The position numbers and the translations under genes were made by a program. Source: Tribonema minus (taxonomy: Eukaryota; Sar; Xanthophyceae; Tribonematales; Tribonemataceae). From it: 64,000 nt of DNA. The stretch covers positions 62,001-126,000 of the forward strand of contig JAFCMP010000070.1 of NCBI GenBank assembly GCA_017506865.1. The letters run 5' to 3'. Under the pieces are notes generated by a model. The model was not told the origin of the DNA. It worked only from the letters and a program-made list of their open reading frames with translations, and searched no databases. Below are positions 1 through 10,855 of this stretch, piece after piece (the stretch's first letter is position 1; each line of letters starts with the position of its first letter).

Positions 1-202
1 CTCCTGGCCGCCAGCGCACGAGCGACGCACATCTGTCACACGACTGCGCGTTGCCGCCATACCCTCATTGACGCCGAGCGCCCTCCCGCCGCCGCATGCC
101 ATCGTGCCCCGTCGCGCACCGCACCCCGCACGGCAACCGCAGCCCCCCGCCCCCGCTCGCACGCACGCCGCTGCCCCACACGCGCCTGGGTGTGCCGCCG
201 CC

Positions 203-2405
203 ATGGCAGCGCTCAAGCGCCTCGAGGACCTCGGCGCGCAGAAGGTCGGCGACTGGCACGAGCGCCCCGCCTTCGCCAAGGTGGACGTCGCGGCGTGCAA
301 GGTCGTGCACGAGCGCCGTCTCACCGCCGTCGCGTGGAGCGCCGCCGGCGGCGCGTTCGCGGCGGCCTCGGAGGACAAGACGGCGAGCCTGTGGGCGCTG
401 GACCCGCGCGGCGGCAGCGGCGGCGGCGGCGGCGGCGCCGCGCGGGAGACGGCGCGGCTGCGCGGCCACCACGACCACGTGTGCGGGGTGCGCTGGGACC
501 CCGCGAATGAGGCCGTGCTCGCGACGGCGTCGCTGGACAAGTCGGTGCGGCTGTGGGACGCGCGCACCGGCAAGCAGGCGGCGAGCGTGGAGCTCGGCGC
601 GGAGCTGGCGGGCGTCGAGTGGAGCCCGAACGGGCAGCGGCTGATCGTGTTTGCGGACCGTGAGTGCGCGCACTCGCGTGCGTGCGCATTTGTGAGCAAG
701 TGCGCTGTCGAGCGCGAGAAGAAGATGTTGCCGCCCATTTTTTTTATAAACCTGGAGTGAGCGGACACACCTGTAGCGCCGCCGTGCGCGCCTGAAATGA
801 CGTGCGCGTGCGCACATCTCCAGCCATTAGCACGGCAGTAGCTCATCCTGTGATCTGCAACACGCGCCTACGCCCCCCCCCCCCCTCCCAAAAGAGATTA
901 GCTTTGTGCGCCTGCAGATCACGATCATCTGAGCACAGCCACCACGCCAACGCACCATTCTCACGCGTGCATCACCCCCCACCTCCCTTCATCCCCCCCA
1001 GAGGCCAACCGCAGCGGCGACACGCTGCTGTTCGTGCTCGACGCGCGCATGCCGGCGTCCGCGCGCGCGCGCCGCACCGCCAAGTACCCGCACGCCGTCA
1101 ACGCGCTCGCCTTCGCGCCCGCGGGCGGCCACGTCTTCGTCGCCAGCGCGCGCACGTCGCGCGAGACGGGCCTCACGCACGGCACCGTGGACGTCCTCGA
1201 GTTCACGCCGGGCGGCGACGTCAAGGCGCCGCCGCCGCAGCCGCAGGCGCCGCCGCCGCAGCAGCGGCAGCACGCGCCGCCGGTGCTGCGCGCGGCGCGC
1301 TCGCTGCTCGCGCACCCAAGCCCCGTGCAGGCGCTCGCGGTGACGCCGCACGGCGGCGGGCTGCTCGCGAGCGGCGGCGACGACTGCCTCGCGCAGCTGT
1401 GGGGGCTGCGCGACCTCGCGTGCGCGCGCGGCGTCACGCACCTGCCGTCGCCCATCTGCGCGCTGGCGTTCAGCCACGACGGCGCGTACCTCGCGACGGC
1501 CATGACGGGCGCGAGCGTCACCGTGTCGAGCGCCGCCACGGGGGAGTTCTTGCACAAGGTGGGGGGGCGGCGGCGCGCAGGGGGGGGGAAGGGGGGGGGG
1601 CTGTGTGAAGCGAGTTCTCTGACGCAGCGGAGTTCTGGGTTCGTAGGCTCTGTCGGTGGTGCTCAATGGTCAATGGACGGCAAGCGAGAGGGGGGGGGGT
1701 GGGGGGCTGTGGCGCGAGCCCTCTGACGCAGCAGTGCTCAGTAGAGTTTGGCTCGTTAGCGTGGTCAGTGGTGCTCGATCACGAACAGTGTCCGCGGTGC
1801 TCAACTGTCGCCATGAAAGTGCATCCGTCCGTAGCGGAGTCATCGCGGGGTGGCTACCTGCCTTGTGCAGCGCAGGCGCCTCTGTTGCATAGAGCATCTG
1901 CAGTCAATTGCCAACACCGCACCGCAAACGCAAACGCCGCGACAGGGCCTCCGCACCTGCACACGCGCACCTCTTTCTGCAGGCCGGCTCATGCTGGCTT
2001 GGGCGCTGCACCGAACTTCGCGCTAAATCCGCGCCTTGACTGACAACGCAATCGCCCCCTCTCCCCGCACCCCTCGCTTCCTTGCTCCGCCAGAACGAGG
2101 TCGTGCAGCAGATGCCGACGAACGACACCGACATTATGTGGGACAGGACCGTCGCAACGTCCGTCGCGTGGCACCCCTCGCGCCACATCCTGCTGGCAGC
2201 GCTCGACAGGGACGCGTACCGCAGGGAGCCCATGGTCGTGAGCGCGGACAGCGTCGCCGGCGGCGGCGGCGGCGACGGCGGCGGCTACCGCGGCGGCGGC
2301 GGCAACCGCTACGGCGGCGGCGGCAGCGCCACCGTCACCATCCCCGGCAGCAACGGCATGCCGCACAACCTGGTGCGCATCATGACGTTCGGCGCGCTGC
2401 GGTAG
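203..2405 (+). CDS. THOC3: THO complex subunit 3-like WD40 protein (three exons)
   Basis: Exons 203-659, 1002-1558 and 2094-2405 join in frame into 441 residues. Both introns are GT-AG and all phases agree. THOC3/TEX1 is the WD-repeat subunit of the nuclear THO/TREX complex, which couples transcription to mRNA export. Seen: WD repeats with Gly-His near the start and Trp-Asp at the end (LATASLDKSVRLWD around residues 110-125), a following 'GAELAGVEWSPNGQRLIV' segment, and a last repeat around SVAWHPSRHILLAALD, which mirrors the 'TVAWHPKRPLLAFACDD' ending known in THOC3. A Gly run near residue 73 and a Gly/Tyr-rich run near the C-terminus are insertions relative to the roughly 350-residue animal protein. 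The ATG at 203 sits in a good context (gccgccATGg) and starts a typical N-terminus; the frame stays open upstream but without a convincing start. Alternative: another WD40 protein. The repeat order and last-repeat wording favour THOC3. Confidence 0.8.
660..1001 (+). other. Intron 1 of the THOC3-like gene
   Basis: GTGAGT donor directly after codon 152 plus one base. The acceptor follows a C-rich stretch ending in ccccccag. It splits a glutamine codon and restores the WD-repeat frame. No coding signal is seen inside. Confidence 0.75.
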
Positions 2406-2425
2406 CGCGGCGCGCGGCGGCGCGC

Positions 2426-2494
2426 TGTTGCTGCTGCTGCTGCTGCTGCTGTTACTGCTGCTGCTGCTGCTGTTACTGCTGCTGCTGCTGCTGC
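2426..2494 (+). repeat. CTG trinucleotide repeat in the 3' flank of the THOC3-like gene
   Basis: CTG triplets interrupted by two TTA triplets, beginning about 20 nt after the TAG stop. It probably lies in the 3' UTR. The 'poly-Cys' and 'poly-Ala' frames across it are repeat artefacts. Confidence 0.85.
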
Positions 2495-2499
2495 GCGCG

Positions 2500-3939
2500 C
2501 TGCGCGTGCGCCGAGCGCTGTGGTTGCGCATGTAGCGGGGCGCGCGCAGGCTGCCGCTGTGTCGCACACCGTCATAAGTTGTTACCTTCTGGATTTCTCT
2601 GTGACGCGTGTGCTCCGTGTTCTGTCTGTGTGTTGCACGCTGCCTAATGCTAGGGACAGCCTTAAAGTGAGGGGCAGACCAGCTTTGAGACAATGAGGGC
2701 TTTGCGCACACAGGCAGCTGTTTCTGTCCTGTGCACGCAGCCGCGTGTGCATTGCACGTTTGGCCCGCTGCCCGCTGCATCATGCTACGAAATCAGTGCT
2801 CAGTACACTTGTTCTTTCAGTTGTATTTCGCTTGGGGTTGTGGCAGTGCCCATCTCAGTGGTCACTTGTGACAGACCCCTCGTCATCATGGGATGCAGCA
2901 TGCAAAACTTGCACATCGGACCAATGTTTTGTACTTCTACTTTTTGCATGGCACTTTGCATCGCATGTCAGTCAGGTGATAGCAAGTGCCTCTGAGATGC
3001 CCCCGTATCAGTCAGTCACCACAAGATAGTGGCATTTCAGCGAGCGATGTTGCCATCAATGGCCCAGATCATGCTCATCTGGTGTGGCGTGAATGTGAAT
3101 GCCTAACAGATGCGTGATCACCTTGCGAGCAGCAGCAAGGTGTGCTGATTTGAATATGGTTGCTCGCCGGTGCCGCAGCGGTGCTCAATGTTACAGCACC
3201 TCCTGAAAGTAGCTCGCTCTCTTTGCTGTACATAAAGAGACGCAACATTGGCTGCTTATCTGATGCAATCGTGCATGCAGCAGTGCGGTTGTACTTCGGA
3301 ATCACGAGTGGCATGGTCATTGTCGACATGCACTCTGACAACGTTTTCTGTCCCCATGCGCCAGAGGCGCATGACACAAAGCAGCCTGAGCATATACACT
3401 TGTGACTGGAGCACTGCCGCATCACCATAGCAAGCACTCTCGCGTGTTCCGCCTACAAAAGGATGTCCAGGTGGCTGCAACGCGAGGCCGCCACTTTCCT
3501 AGGCTTGAAAAGCCCAGGCTTAAGCCGCTGGGGCGTCTCATACGAGAATGTCTCACTTTCGCAACTACCCTGATGGGGCGAACCAGGCAGCGATAGGCGG
3601 CGTGCTTCTCAGAATAGTCATGAATGGTGACGAATTTAAGATACGCGACTGGCGAGCAGGCGTCATCGTCTGTGGCCAGAGCGACACTAGGAATTATCGG
3701 CTTTTATCGGTCAAAAGGTGAGGAAGGCAAATTAAGACCCGATAACCGGCGCTGAGGCCTCCCGCGTCCCGTCCGCATTGCCAGCTCGGCAACGCGCAAG
3801 CGCTGGCTTCGTCCAGGCCTGACAATTAGCCAGTCAGGCTCGAGCAACCTGACTAAACCACATGCTGTTTGAGGAGCCTCAGGCTGTCGTTTGCGCAGTT
3901 TTGCACGACACTGCAGTCTCTCGGCTCGCGCCACATAGC
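2500..3939. other. Spacer without a recognised gene
   Basis: Mixed-composition sequence between the THOC3-like gene and the tandem repeat at 3946. Open frames here are short, lack family motifs and do not join across plausible splice sites. I see no RNA gene. Confidence 0.5.
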
Positions 3940-3945
3940 AGATGA

Positions 3946-4375
3946 GGCTTCGTCGTAACAGCGCATGGCGAGAAGGCTTCTTCAGGTTCTTGTAGCAGAT
4001 CAGGGTTCAGTCCACACAGCAGCGCATGGTACAAAAAGGCTTCGTCAGGCAATCAGCGTTGCGGCAGATGAACATAGTTACAGCGTGAGGTAGTCGTGGC
4101 AGATAGGCTTCGTTGTTCACAGATGGCAGGTAAAGCCTCGTTAGATTGACTGGGGCAGATCATGCTGCAGGCTTCATCCACAAGCAGCGCAAGGCAAACA
4201 TAGGCTTCGTCAGATTTTGAACGCGTGTTGTGGTGCAGAAGTTTTGTTTTTCTTCGTGCAACAGCGCATGGCAAACAAGGCTTCGTCAGGATACAACAGC
4301 ATGGCAGAATCAGGCTTCGTCCGGCTTCCGGCTTCGTCAGGATAACAGCGCAGCAGAATTTGGTTTCGCCTGAGC
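3946..4375 (+). repeat. Degenerate tandem repeat built on GGCTTCGTCAGG
   Basis: About eleven imperfect copies of aGGCTTCGTCAGG, alternating with GCAGCGCATGGCA-like segments, spaced irregularly at about 20-65 nt (for example at 3946, 4037, 4106, 4202, 4278, 4311 and 4327). No long reading frame is conserved across the copies, so a noncoding minisatellite-like array is the simplest reading. Confidence 0.7.
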
Positions 4376-4428
4376 CAGCCTAGGACCCCGCAGCGGCGCA
4401 CACGAATGAGTGTGATCGCAGCTGCCAT

Positions 4429-4620
4429 TCACGTTACAAGAAAGATGTCAGAGCATTCGGCGTCTTCTCGCAGCCAGCGCACGGTCTCGACATGGCCGAT
4501 GCCCGCCGCGACAGAGGCGGAGCCGGCGTCCTGCCAGTCGCAATTATCGGACCCAAGCAGTCCAGCACAGCTGATGCTGCAGGCGCGTGCGGCAGCTAAA
4601 AGGTCGCTGGGGTGACGCAT
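4429..4620 (-). pseudogene. Ankyrin-type repeat remnant
   Basis: A 63-codon minus-strand frame contains a stretch of the form GHVETVRWLRED preceded by 'CDW-x-SASVAAGI'. This is the layout of the tryptophan-containing ankyrin-like repeats seen intact at 17986-18861 in this window (AA-x2-GHLEVLQWLR). Only about one and a half repeats are present. Neither a start context nor a neighbouring repeat exon is visible, and the frame closes with TGA. I read it as a fragment of a decayed family member. It could instead be a lone exon of an unrecognised gene. Confidence 0.35.
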
Positions 4621-5134
4621 GCAGCCGCTCTACTCGATTGTCCGATGCGCCAGCGACACTCTCTTCGACTCGTGCCCCGGTGCGGACGAAGAGTGGTTGC
4701 TGCGCGAGCACGGCTGGGTTTCACCACGCCCGTCACCACCACTCTTGAGCTTGCCGGGTATGATGAATCTGGTCCATCCTGGTGCGCCGTGCGCTGTGTA
4801 CGGTAGCTGGACTATGGATCCGGAGCAGCGGGTCGGCGTCGCGTTTGAAGTTCGACGTTCAACTTGGGGGGAATCGCCCCCCCCCACACCTTTTTGATCG
4901 CCAGACCCACGCACAGCAGCCTGAGGAGCGTCTGAAGCGAGCAAGCACCCCCAGTGGATGGCCAGAGGCAGTGTGGAGGTCTAGCCGTTGACCAAAAAAT
5001 GGTAAGAGCTGGTGTGTCTGGGACTTTGTGGCGAGAGATCAACTTCCAGCAGGGCCGTGCATGGATGGCATTGCGACCTCCACAGTGTAGTGCCTGTCTA
5101 GAGAGCATATCGCATTCTTGGCTGCTGGCATGCG
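4621..5134. other. Spacer; unassigned short open frames
   Basis: A plus-strand frame (4619-4897) of 92 codons is open but matches nothing I recognise and has no supporting splice context. A C homopolymer lies at about 4879. Otherwise nothing is identified before the TATA-like element. Confidence 0.35.
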
Positions 5135-5140
5135 TATAAA
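5135..5140 (+). promoter_or_regulatory. Candidate TATA box of the Stm1/SERBP1-like gene
   Basis: TATAAA in the context tgcgTATAAAggca, about 175 nt upstream of the ATG at 5314. Initiation would be expected near 5165, giving a 5' UTR of about 150 nt. Assigned by position and consensus only. Confidence 0.45.
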
Positions 5141-5313
5141 GGCAGGTTAACAACTCCGCTGGTCAGCGAGCTCCCTTCGCAACAGCAGCTTGGATCCTAG
5201 TTCCCAGAGCGTTTCTGTGCGATCCAATCCAATCACGGATCGCACTCTCAATGCGCGGCAGCAGCAGCTGCGCTAGTTGCACACTCGTTTCGTTCTATCA
5301 AAACATCACTAAA

Positions 5314-6968
5314 ATGTCTTCTCCTGCCCCTGGCGCTTGCTGCTGGGTGATCTCAGGCCACCTTCAACCCCTTCGCGGCGCTCGACTCCGACGAGGAGCA
5401 AGAGAAGCCCGTCACCGTCGCCCCTAAGAAGGCGCCCAAGCCTAAGAAGGTCAAGCCTGCGGCGCCCCCCAAGGTTGCTGCAGCTCCTGCTGCCACCAAA
5501 GCTCCGGAGAGGAGGGAGGGCGACTCGCGCACCGGTCGGCGGTACGCGCTTTTCTTGCATCAGTTGGATGTTGGCTTGGCATCACAAGTGGCAGTGCATC
5601 AACCGGACCCAATGTTGCCTTTCACTTTTCTATAAAAAGCGTTACAAAGAATATGCTTGGTGCAGGCGCAGGAGCTGTGGCTGCCAATTCGGTGCCAGCT
5701 GCAGCTTGCCACTCCATTCGCACCGTGAATCGCACACAGGAAGGCCTGATAAAGTTAACTCCAGCGCCTGCCGCTGCGCTGGTCAGTAATCCTAACAATC
5801 CAGGACTTGCAAATGGTGTTGGTGTCGCTCACACCCATCAAATTTGCCAAACTCACCACCAGATTCTGCACATGACCACCACGACAACAGGCCGCGCGGC
5901 GATGGCGACCGCCCCTCGCGCGCTGCCAACGGCGACAGCGCGCCGCGCAACACCGGTGGCGACTGGAACAGCGGCGACACTGCTGGCTGGGGCAGCGGCG
6001 GCGGCGGCGGCGGCGGCGGGGGTGGCGGTACTGGCTGGGGCAGCGGCGGCGGCGGCGGCGGCGGCGGCGACAACGCGGGCTGGGGCAGCAATGCCGGTGG
6101 CGGCAGCGGCGGCAGCGGCGGCTATGGAGGCAGTGGCGGCTACGGCGACAGCGGTGGCGGCGGCGAGCGCAGGCACGACCGGCAGTCCGGCACCGGCCGC
6201 GGCCACGAGGTGAAGAAGGGCGGCGGCGGCGGGCACAACTGGGGGACGCAGGCCGACGACGCGGCGGCGGCGGAGGACGACGCGAGCGGCGCTGTCGTTG
6301 TCGCTGACGAGGGCGGCGGCGGTTACGAAGCTGATCTTGCCGCCTCCGCTGGCGCGCCGTCCGCGGCAGCGGCGCACGAGGAGGAGGTGGACAACAGCAT
6401 GACGCTCGAGGAATTCCAGGAGAAGCTGCGCCTCGAGCGCGAGGCCGCGAGCGAGCTCTTCGGCGCCGTGCAGGAGAAGAAGGTCGACGACGCCGAATTC
6501 GCCGGCGGCCGCATCCGTAAGAAGGAGGCGGTCCCCGCCGACAAGGAGTTTGGCGCGGGCGCACGCGGCGGCGCCGACGCCAAGAAGCCCGTCAGCAAGC
6601 CCAAGAAGCCCGCCAAGCAGACCTTTGTCGACGTAGGGTTCACGGCGCCGCCCATTGAGCGCAGCGGGGGGCGCGGACGCGGCGGCGGGCGCGGCGGCGG
6701 GCGCGGCGGCGGCCGCGACGGCGGCGGCGGCAGGGGGCGCGGCGGCGGCCGCGACGGCGGCGGCGGCAGGGGGCGCGGCGGCAATGGCGGCGGCGGCTAC
6801 GGCGGCGGAGGTGGCGGCGGCTACAGCGGCGGCGGTGGTGGCGGATACAGCGGCGGCGGGGGCGGGTATGGCGGTGGTTACGGAGGCGACAGGCAGCAGC
6901 GGGGCGGCGGCGCGCCGCACGACAGCGGCATCGACCTGAAGGACGAGTCCTTGTTCCCCGCGCTCTAG
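5314..6968 (+). CDS. Stm1/SERBP1 (HABP4/PAI-RBP1) family RGG-box RNA-binding protein
   Basis: Family members bind ribosomes and mRNA; yeast Stm1 and human SERBP1 sit on idle 80S ribosomes. Exon 5357-5541 reads ATFNPFAALDSDEE then a Lys/Pro/Ala-rich stretch. It splices (GT at 5542, AG at 5889-5890) to exon 5891-6968, restoring an Arg codon. Downstream are a Gly/Ser-rich segment, an acidic segment, the conserved core (NSMTLEEFQEKLRLER, then a Lys-rich linker and FVDVGFTAPP), a long RGG/GGY tract (about 6660-6890), and the family-like ending DLKDESLFPAL before the TAG. The NPFAALD start and the core are diagnostic in combination. Oddity: the well-placed ATG at 5314 is out of frame with NPFAALD and a TGA lies at 5348, so the first codons are unresolved (unseen 5' exon, very short intron or sequence error). 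Confidence 0.75.
5542..5890 (+). other. Intron of the Stm1/SERBP1-like gene
   Basis: Donor gtacgc after a phase-2 boundary; acceptor gacaacag before gccgcgcggc. The join makes an Arg codon and continues a basic/Gly-rich stretch. An AG at 5861-5862 was considered but would put a TGA four codons later, in the phase required here. Confidence 0.65.
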
Positions 6969-8533
6969 GCGCCTGCATTGCGCAGCGCGGGGCTCGGGGA
7001 CGCAGGGGGATGAATGAGGGGGGGGGGGGTATCCACGGCGCCCGCCACGGCGGCACAGCCCAGTCGCGACACCTGCGTGTTGTTGCGCTTGTAGGTGCTG
7101 CAGCCGCTGCAGTGGGGGCGCACAGCCGCAGAGCTCCGCTCCGCATCGGCCGGGAGGGTGAGCATTCAACGGTAGGGAGGCCTCAGAGGCCAGGTTAGGC
7201 GGTGGGGGGGGGGGGGGGGGCGTTCCGGGGAGGAGAGGTAGTTGCTGTGCCACACACAGAGAGAGGGCGATTGTGGCAGTTGGACACCGCTTTGCCACAA
7301 GCAGCTGGTGCTTACATCAGCGTGCGAGCTCGGGTTTTGGGGGGGTGGGAGGGGGCTGGATCGTACGGGAGAACCGGGGGTTGCATGTTTGGGCATCAAA
7401 GAGTGTTGTAGGAAACTGAGGAAACTGGCTACGGGCACATCAATCCGCGCACCAGCGGGGCGCGAAACAATCACGGCGTAAATGGTCAGTATGCCTCTCT
7501 GCCATGACCACCATTATGCGCTCGGTTCTGTGTGGCTTACGACTGTTTGTGCGGCGGCGGGCAGCTTTGGCCGGCACTGCCATGCAGCCACGTGCATTTT
7601 GTTCGTGCATGTAGCTCATGACAGATCACGGTCCTGCATACGGGGGCCTACCTTGCATGTTCGCGCTGCAGTGCTTGTCTTGGGTCTGGCAGTGACCGCT
7701 TGTTGTACCGCGTCGACTACAAGTTGGAGCATCAACACTGGCTTGCCCTGCCTGTGACAACATTAAGCTCTCACTCGTCCATGCGCAGTGTGAATGTATG
7801 ATCACTGCTGGTGCGTACATCCGCAGTGCGACAGTGTAACCCTATGTTTTGGTCGCCCAAAGTTGCGCACCATGCTTGAGGCTTGCCATCCTGGGACCGA
7901 TTCGACCAAGGTCGGGGAAAGCCACCACCCAACAACATGTGTGCATCGAAGGAGAGTGCAGCAACTCATATACAAGAAAACTTGTCGCTTCTGACTTGCT
8001 CAATCTCGTCCCTTGCAGACGCAATCAGTGAGGCCCCAGCATTGTTGCATGACACACACACCCCCACCCCCCCCCCTTCAATTCACAGCTTTGATAGCTA
8101 TTGGTGCACCTTGGGCATAGGCTGGGGACTGTCGCGTGGATGAGAAGGCATGATCAGCGCAAAGTCATGACGATGCTATATTGCATTGCACTGTCTTTGA
8201 CATTTGGCACACGTGAGCGCATAACCATGGGGGGTGTACGGGAAGTATCAGCCATAAACCCCCAAGATCAGCTGTCACTTGCAGTTCAAATGTAGAATTG
8301 AAGGTGACGTGAGGCTTACATTTACTCTGAGTAATTCGACTCTCGCAGATGATATGCTACTGTTACACAATGCCCAGGCATTTGTCTGGCTGTTTTGCAT
8401 GTCAAGCATCTTTCACCTTTCCCACACACTTCAAGCTCGATCTTTTTGAAGTGTGTGTGTGTGAAAAGAATAAAACACAACAAAAGCAAAAGCAAAGCAC
8501 ATCCAGGAGCTATACATCCAGCGCTACTGTACC
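6969..8533. other. Spacer with G homopolymers; no gene recognised
   Basis: G runs of ten or more at about 7019 and 7205, and a (TG)n stretch at about 8451. AATAAA-like and CA-rich sequence precedes the ATG of the first small plastid-type gene; the comparable CA-rich leader recurs at about 10780-10850 before copy C. No splice-joined coding set was found. Confidence 0.5.
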
Positions 8534-8989
8534 ATGAAGCTGCTGCCCGTCATCGTCGTGGCTGTGGCCGTGAGCCACAGCAGCTTCAGCGCCGCAGCTT
8601 TCTGCGTTCCTGCAGCCCCTCTGTCCAGTTTTCGGCGAGCAGCCATGACTTCGAGGCGCGGGGCTGCTGGGCGGCACGGCGTACAGCGGCGCCTGGCCAT
8701 CCAATCACGCCTTCTGGCACGACCGCCCTTATTTTGCCGGCAGCCAGTTGCAACAACTTCTCTGCAGATGGTCACAGACTCTGCCGTTGTGGTTGGCGCA
8801 GCTCTAGTGGCTCTAGGCTTGGCTTTCTTGGGTTTGGGCATAGGTTTGGGCCTGTCGAGCTTGGGCCGCAACGTAAAGCAGGGCCTCCACGCCATTTCAT
8901 CAGACCTGCACACGCTGGGTGCCCAGCTTGGCACAAACTTCGGCACCAGCCTTGGCGAGAGCTGGTGCTTGCCGCCAGCAACGTCATGA
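8534..8989 (+). CDS. Small, probably plastid-targeted single-pass membrane protein (copy A)
   Basis: 151 residues, not a family I recognise. Residues 1-22 form a signal peptide (MKLLPVIVVAVAV core) ending Ala-Ala-Ala before Phe23, which fits the cleavage-site Phe of bipartite secondary-plastid targeting. Residues 24-78 are Arg/Ser-rich, acid-poor and transit-like, ending near TTSLQM. Residues 83-107 are one very hydrophobic Gly/Leu/Ala helix. A polar tail follows with HTLGAQLGTNFGTSLG. Relative to copies B and D the frame shifts by one base just after this motif, so copy A ends at WCLPPATS instead of running into the shared C-terminal segment. It may therefore be a shortened functional protein or a recent pseudogene. 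A thylakoid or envelope location is inference. Of the four copies only this one keeps start, signal and helix in one frame. Confidence 0.6.
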   Translation: MKLLPVIVVAVAVSHSSFSAAAFCVPAAPLSSFRRAAMTSRRGAAGRHGVQRRLAIQSRLLARPPLFCRQPVATTSLQMVTDSAVVVGAALVALGLAFLGLGIGLGLSSLGRNVKQGLHAISSDLHTLGAQLGTNFGTSLGESWCLPPATS

Positions 8990-9121
8990 TCTGTTTGGAA
9001 GTCAAGCTCCCTGTTTTTCCGCCCGCTGACGCAAAGAGCAGCAACAAGAAAGGCGTCAATGAATCATAACGGCAAGGCCTGCAAGCATTACTAAGGTGAG
9101 GCCAGCTGTGGCACGTGTGGA

Positions 9122-9231
9122 GCGAGGCGCTGCTTGACGATGTGCTGTTTTGCCGCCATCGCTGAAGTGCAAAATAGCGAGGCGCTGCTTGACGATGTGC
9201 TGTTTTGCCGCCATCGCTGAAGTGCAAAATA
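9122..9231 (+). repeat. Perfect 55-nt tandem duplication downstream of copy A
   Basis: Units 9122-9176 and 9177-9231 are identical (start gcgaggcgctgcttgacg, end tgaagtgcaaaata). The corresponding place after copy C (about 11435-11490) has one unit, so the duplication arose after the A/C split. Confidence 0.85.
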
Positions 9232-9618
9232 TGAAGCACTCAAATAACTGTGTAGTTATCAGGCATGCTACCAGCAGTGCGCATTGTGCGGGGACATCAA
9301 GCAGCGTACGAAGTGGCGGATGTAAGGCATGAACACCCCAAGCAGCAAGCAGGCGCAGCAGTTTGATGTCTGCGAGGCCTTTTGCAAACTGGTGTGTGCA
9401 AGCACCACCACCCCTTAGGTGAGCAGCCTTCTGCTTCACTTCCAAAGAAGTGCGTTCGTTGCAAGCATTGGTACAACAAGTCTCTTGAATACATCAGTGC
9501 CGTGTCTGTCAACCTGGCACAGTATGTACCATAGCGAGTATCTTTGAGGTGCGGGCATCTGCTTCTGCGTAATACTATCGTCAATCGGCGCCTCGGTCCA
9601 CACGTGACACAAATGGCC

Positions 9619-10193
9619 TCACTTCACTAATGCTTGCCTACTTTGCCGTATGAATCGATTGGTGCCTTTCTTGTTGCTGATCTTTGCGTCAGAGGGCGGA
9701 AAGAGATGAGCCGAAAATTCTGGACAGATTTTGACATTGCTCGCGGCAAGCATGGGGAGGGTGCCCAGCTTTTTGCCAAGGCTGGTGCTGAAGTTTGTGC
9801 CAAGCTGGGCACCCAGCGTGTGCATCGTTGACCCTATGCTGGAGAGGCCATTCTTGACATTGCGGCCCAAGCGCGACAGGCCTACACTCTGTGTAGGTAG
9901 AGCAAGCCAAATGTGGAGTCACCAAAGCTGCGCCAACCATAACGCTGGCGTCTGTGACCATTTGCATAGAAGTAGCCATGGCTGGCAGAAATGTGACAAT
10001 GAGCTGTCATGCAGCTATGACAGAAGGCGTGACGGTCGGATGGCCAGGCGCCGCTTGACCGCCCAGCAGGCTGCAGCCTCACGCCGCGCAGTCATGGCTT
10101 CCTCTGAGAACTGGACAGGGCGGCAGGAGCGTAGAAAGCTGCGACGCTGTAGGTCAGGGCTACAGGTTTAAAGATTACGCGCAGCAGCTTCGT
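9619..10193 (-). pseudogene. Small plastid-type membrane protein, copy B (broken)
   Basis: Homologous to copy A on the opposite strand, tail to tail with it. The position of the initiator reads ACG instead of ATG (10193-10191), and the targeting and helix regions are frame-broken. The C-terminal part (9619-9870) remains open and keeps GRNVKNGLSSIGSTMHTLG, LGTNFSTSLGKKLG and a further segment (NVKICPEF, FPPSDAKISNKKG). That further segment is out of frame in copies A and C but open in D, suggesting it belonged to the ancestral protein. The protein product is probably lost. Confidence 0.6.
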
Positions 10194-10855
10194 GTTGGTT
10201 CTCTCTGGATGAGCGCAATGTGGCTACAGTGGTCAGTCCCACTTTCTTCAACTTCAAATGATCAGGAGTTGAACTGTGGGTCGCTTTGAAGTTTGGAGGA
10301 GATGTGCAGTGTGTCTGTTAAGTGTGTGTGTGAGTGAACTGCGGTCCATGAAAGAAGCATTGCATGTGCACAACGCATAGTAGCGACATCATTTCCTGCG
10401 CAGGCTGCCACTACACAGCAAACTGCTGCTTTGGACAATTCTTTGAGGCCTGCCGGGCATGATGCACATATTGTGCAAACTATGACAATGTGCCATGCAT
10501 GCAAGCAATTGTAAACTACACAGTGCAGACAAGTGCGGTGTACTTTTTCTTAAATTCTCGCTCCGGGCGCTCGAGACCCTGTTCTGAAAAAAATGCCTTG
10601 CTGGTTGCTTTGTGACAGCGGCACTGCCTGCAGGGCGGCGGCCTGCGTAGAAAATGTGTCATACGTTGTGCATGCTCGGTCCAGTCCATGGACCGCGCAC
10701 TTCCCTGGCGCTCATTGCACACACCCTCGCACGCAACCCCACACTTCAACTCGATATCTCTTTTTTGAAGTTGAAGAAAGAATAAACACAAACCACAACA
10801 CAACACAACACAATCACAATCACACCAGGAGCTATACACCCAGATGTACTGTATT

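Noticed and set aside
5347..5356. 10-nt GTGATCTCAG 'intron' that would fix the RGG-protein start
   Set aside because: It restores the frame arithmetically but is shorter than any known spliceosomal intron and leaves an odd Cys-Cys-Trp in the leader.
5853..7298. 481-codon minus-strand frame opposite the RGG protein
   Set aside because: Poly-Ala/Pro text is the complement of GGC-rich Gly codons. The plus strand carries the recognisable family motifs.
8395..9069. 224-codon frame overlapping copy A in another frame
   Set aside because: It starts at a non-ATG codon upstream, lacks the signal peptide and hydrophobic helix, and the copy A frame is the one conserved in copies C and D.
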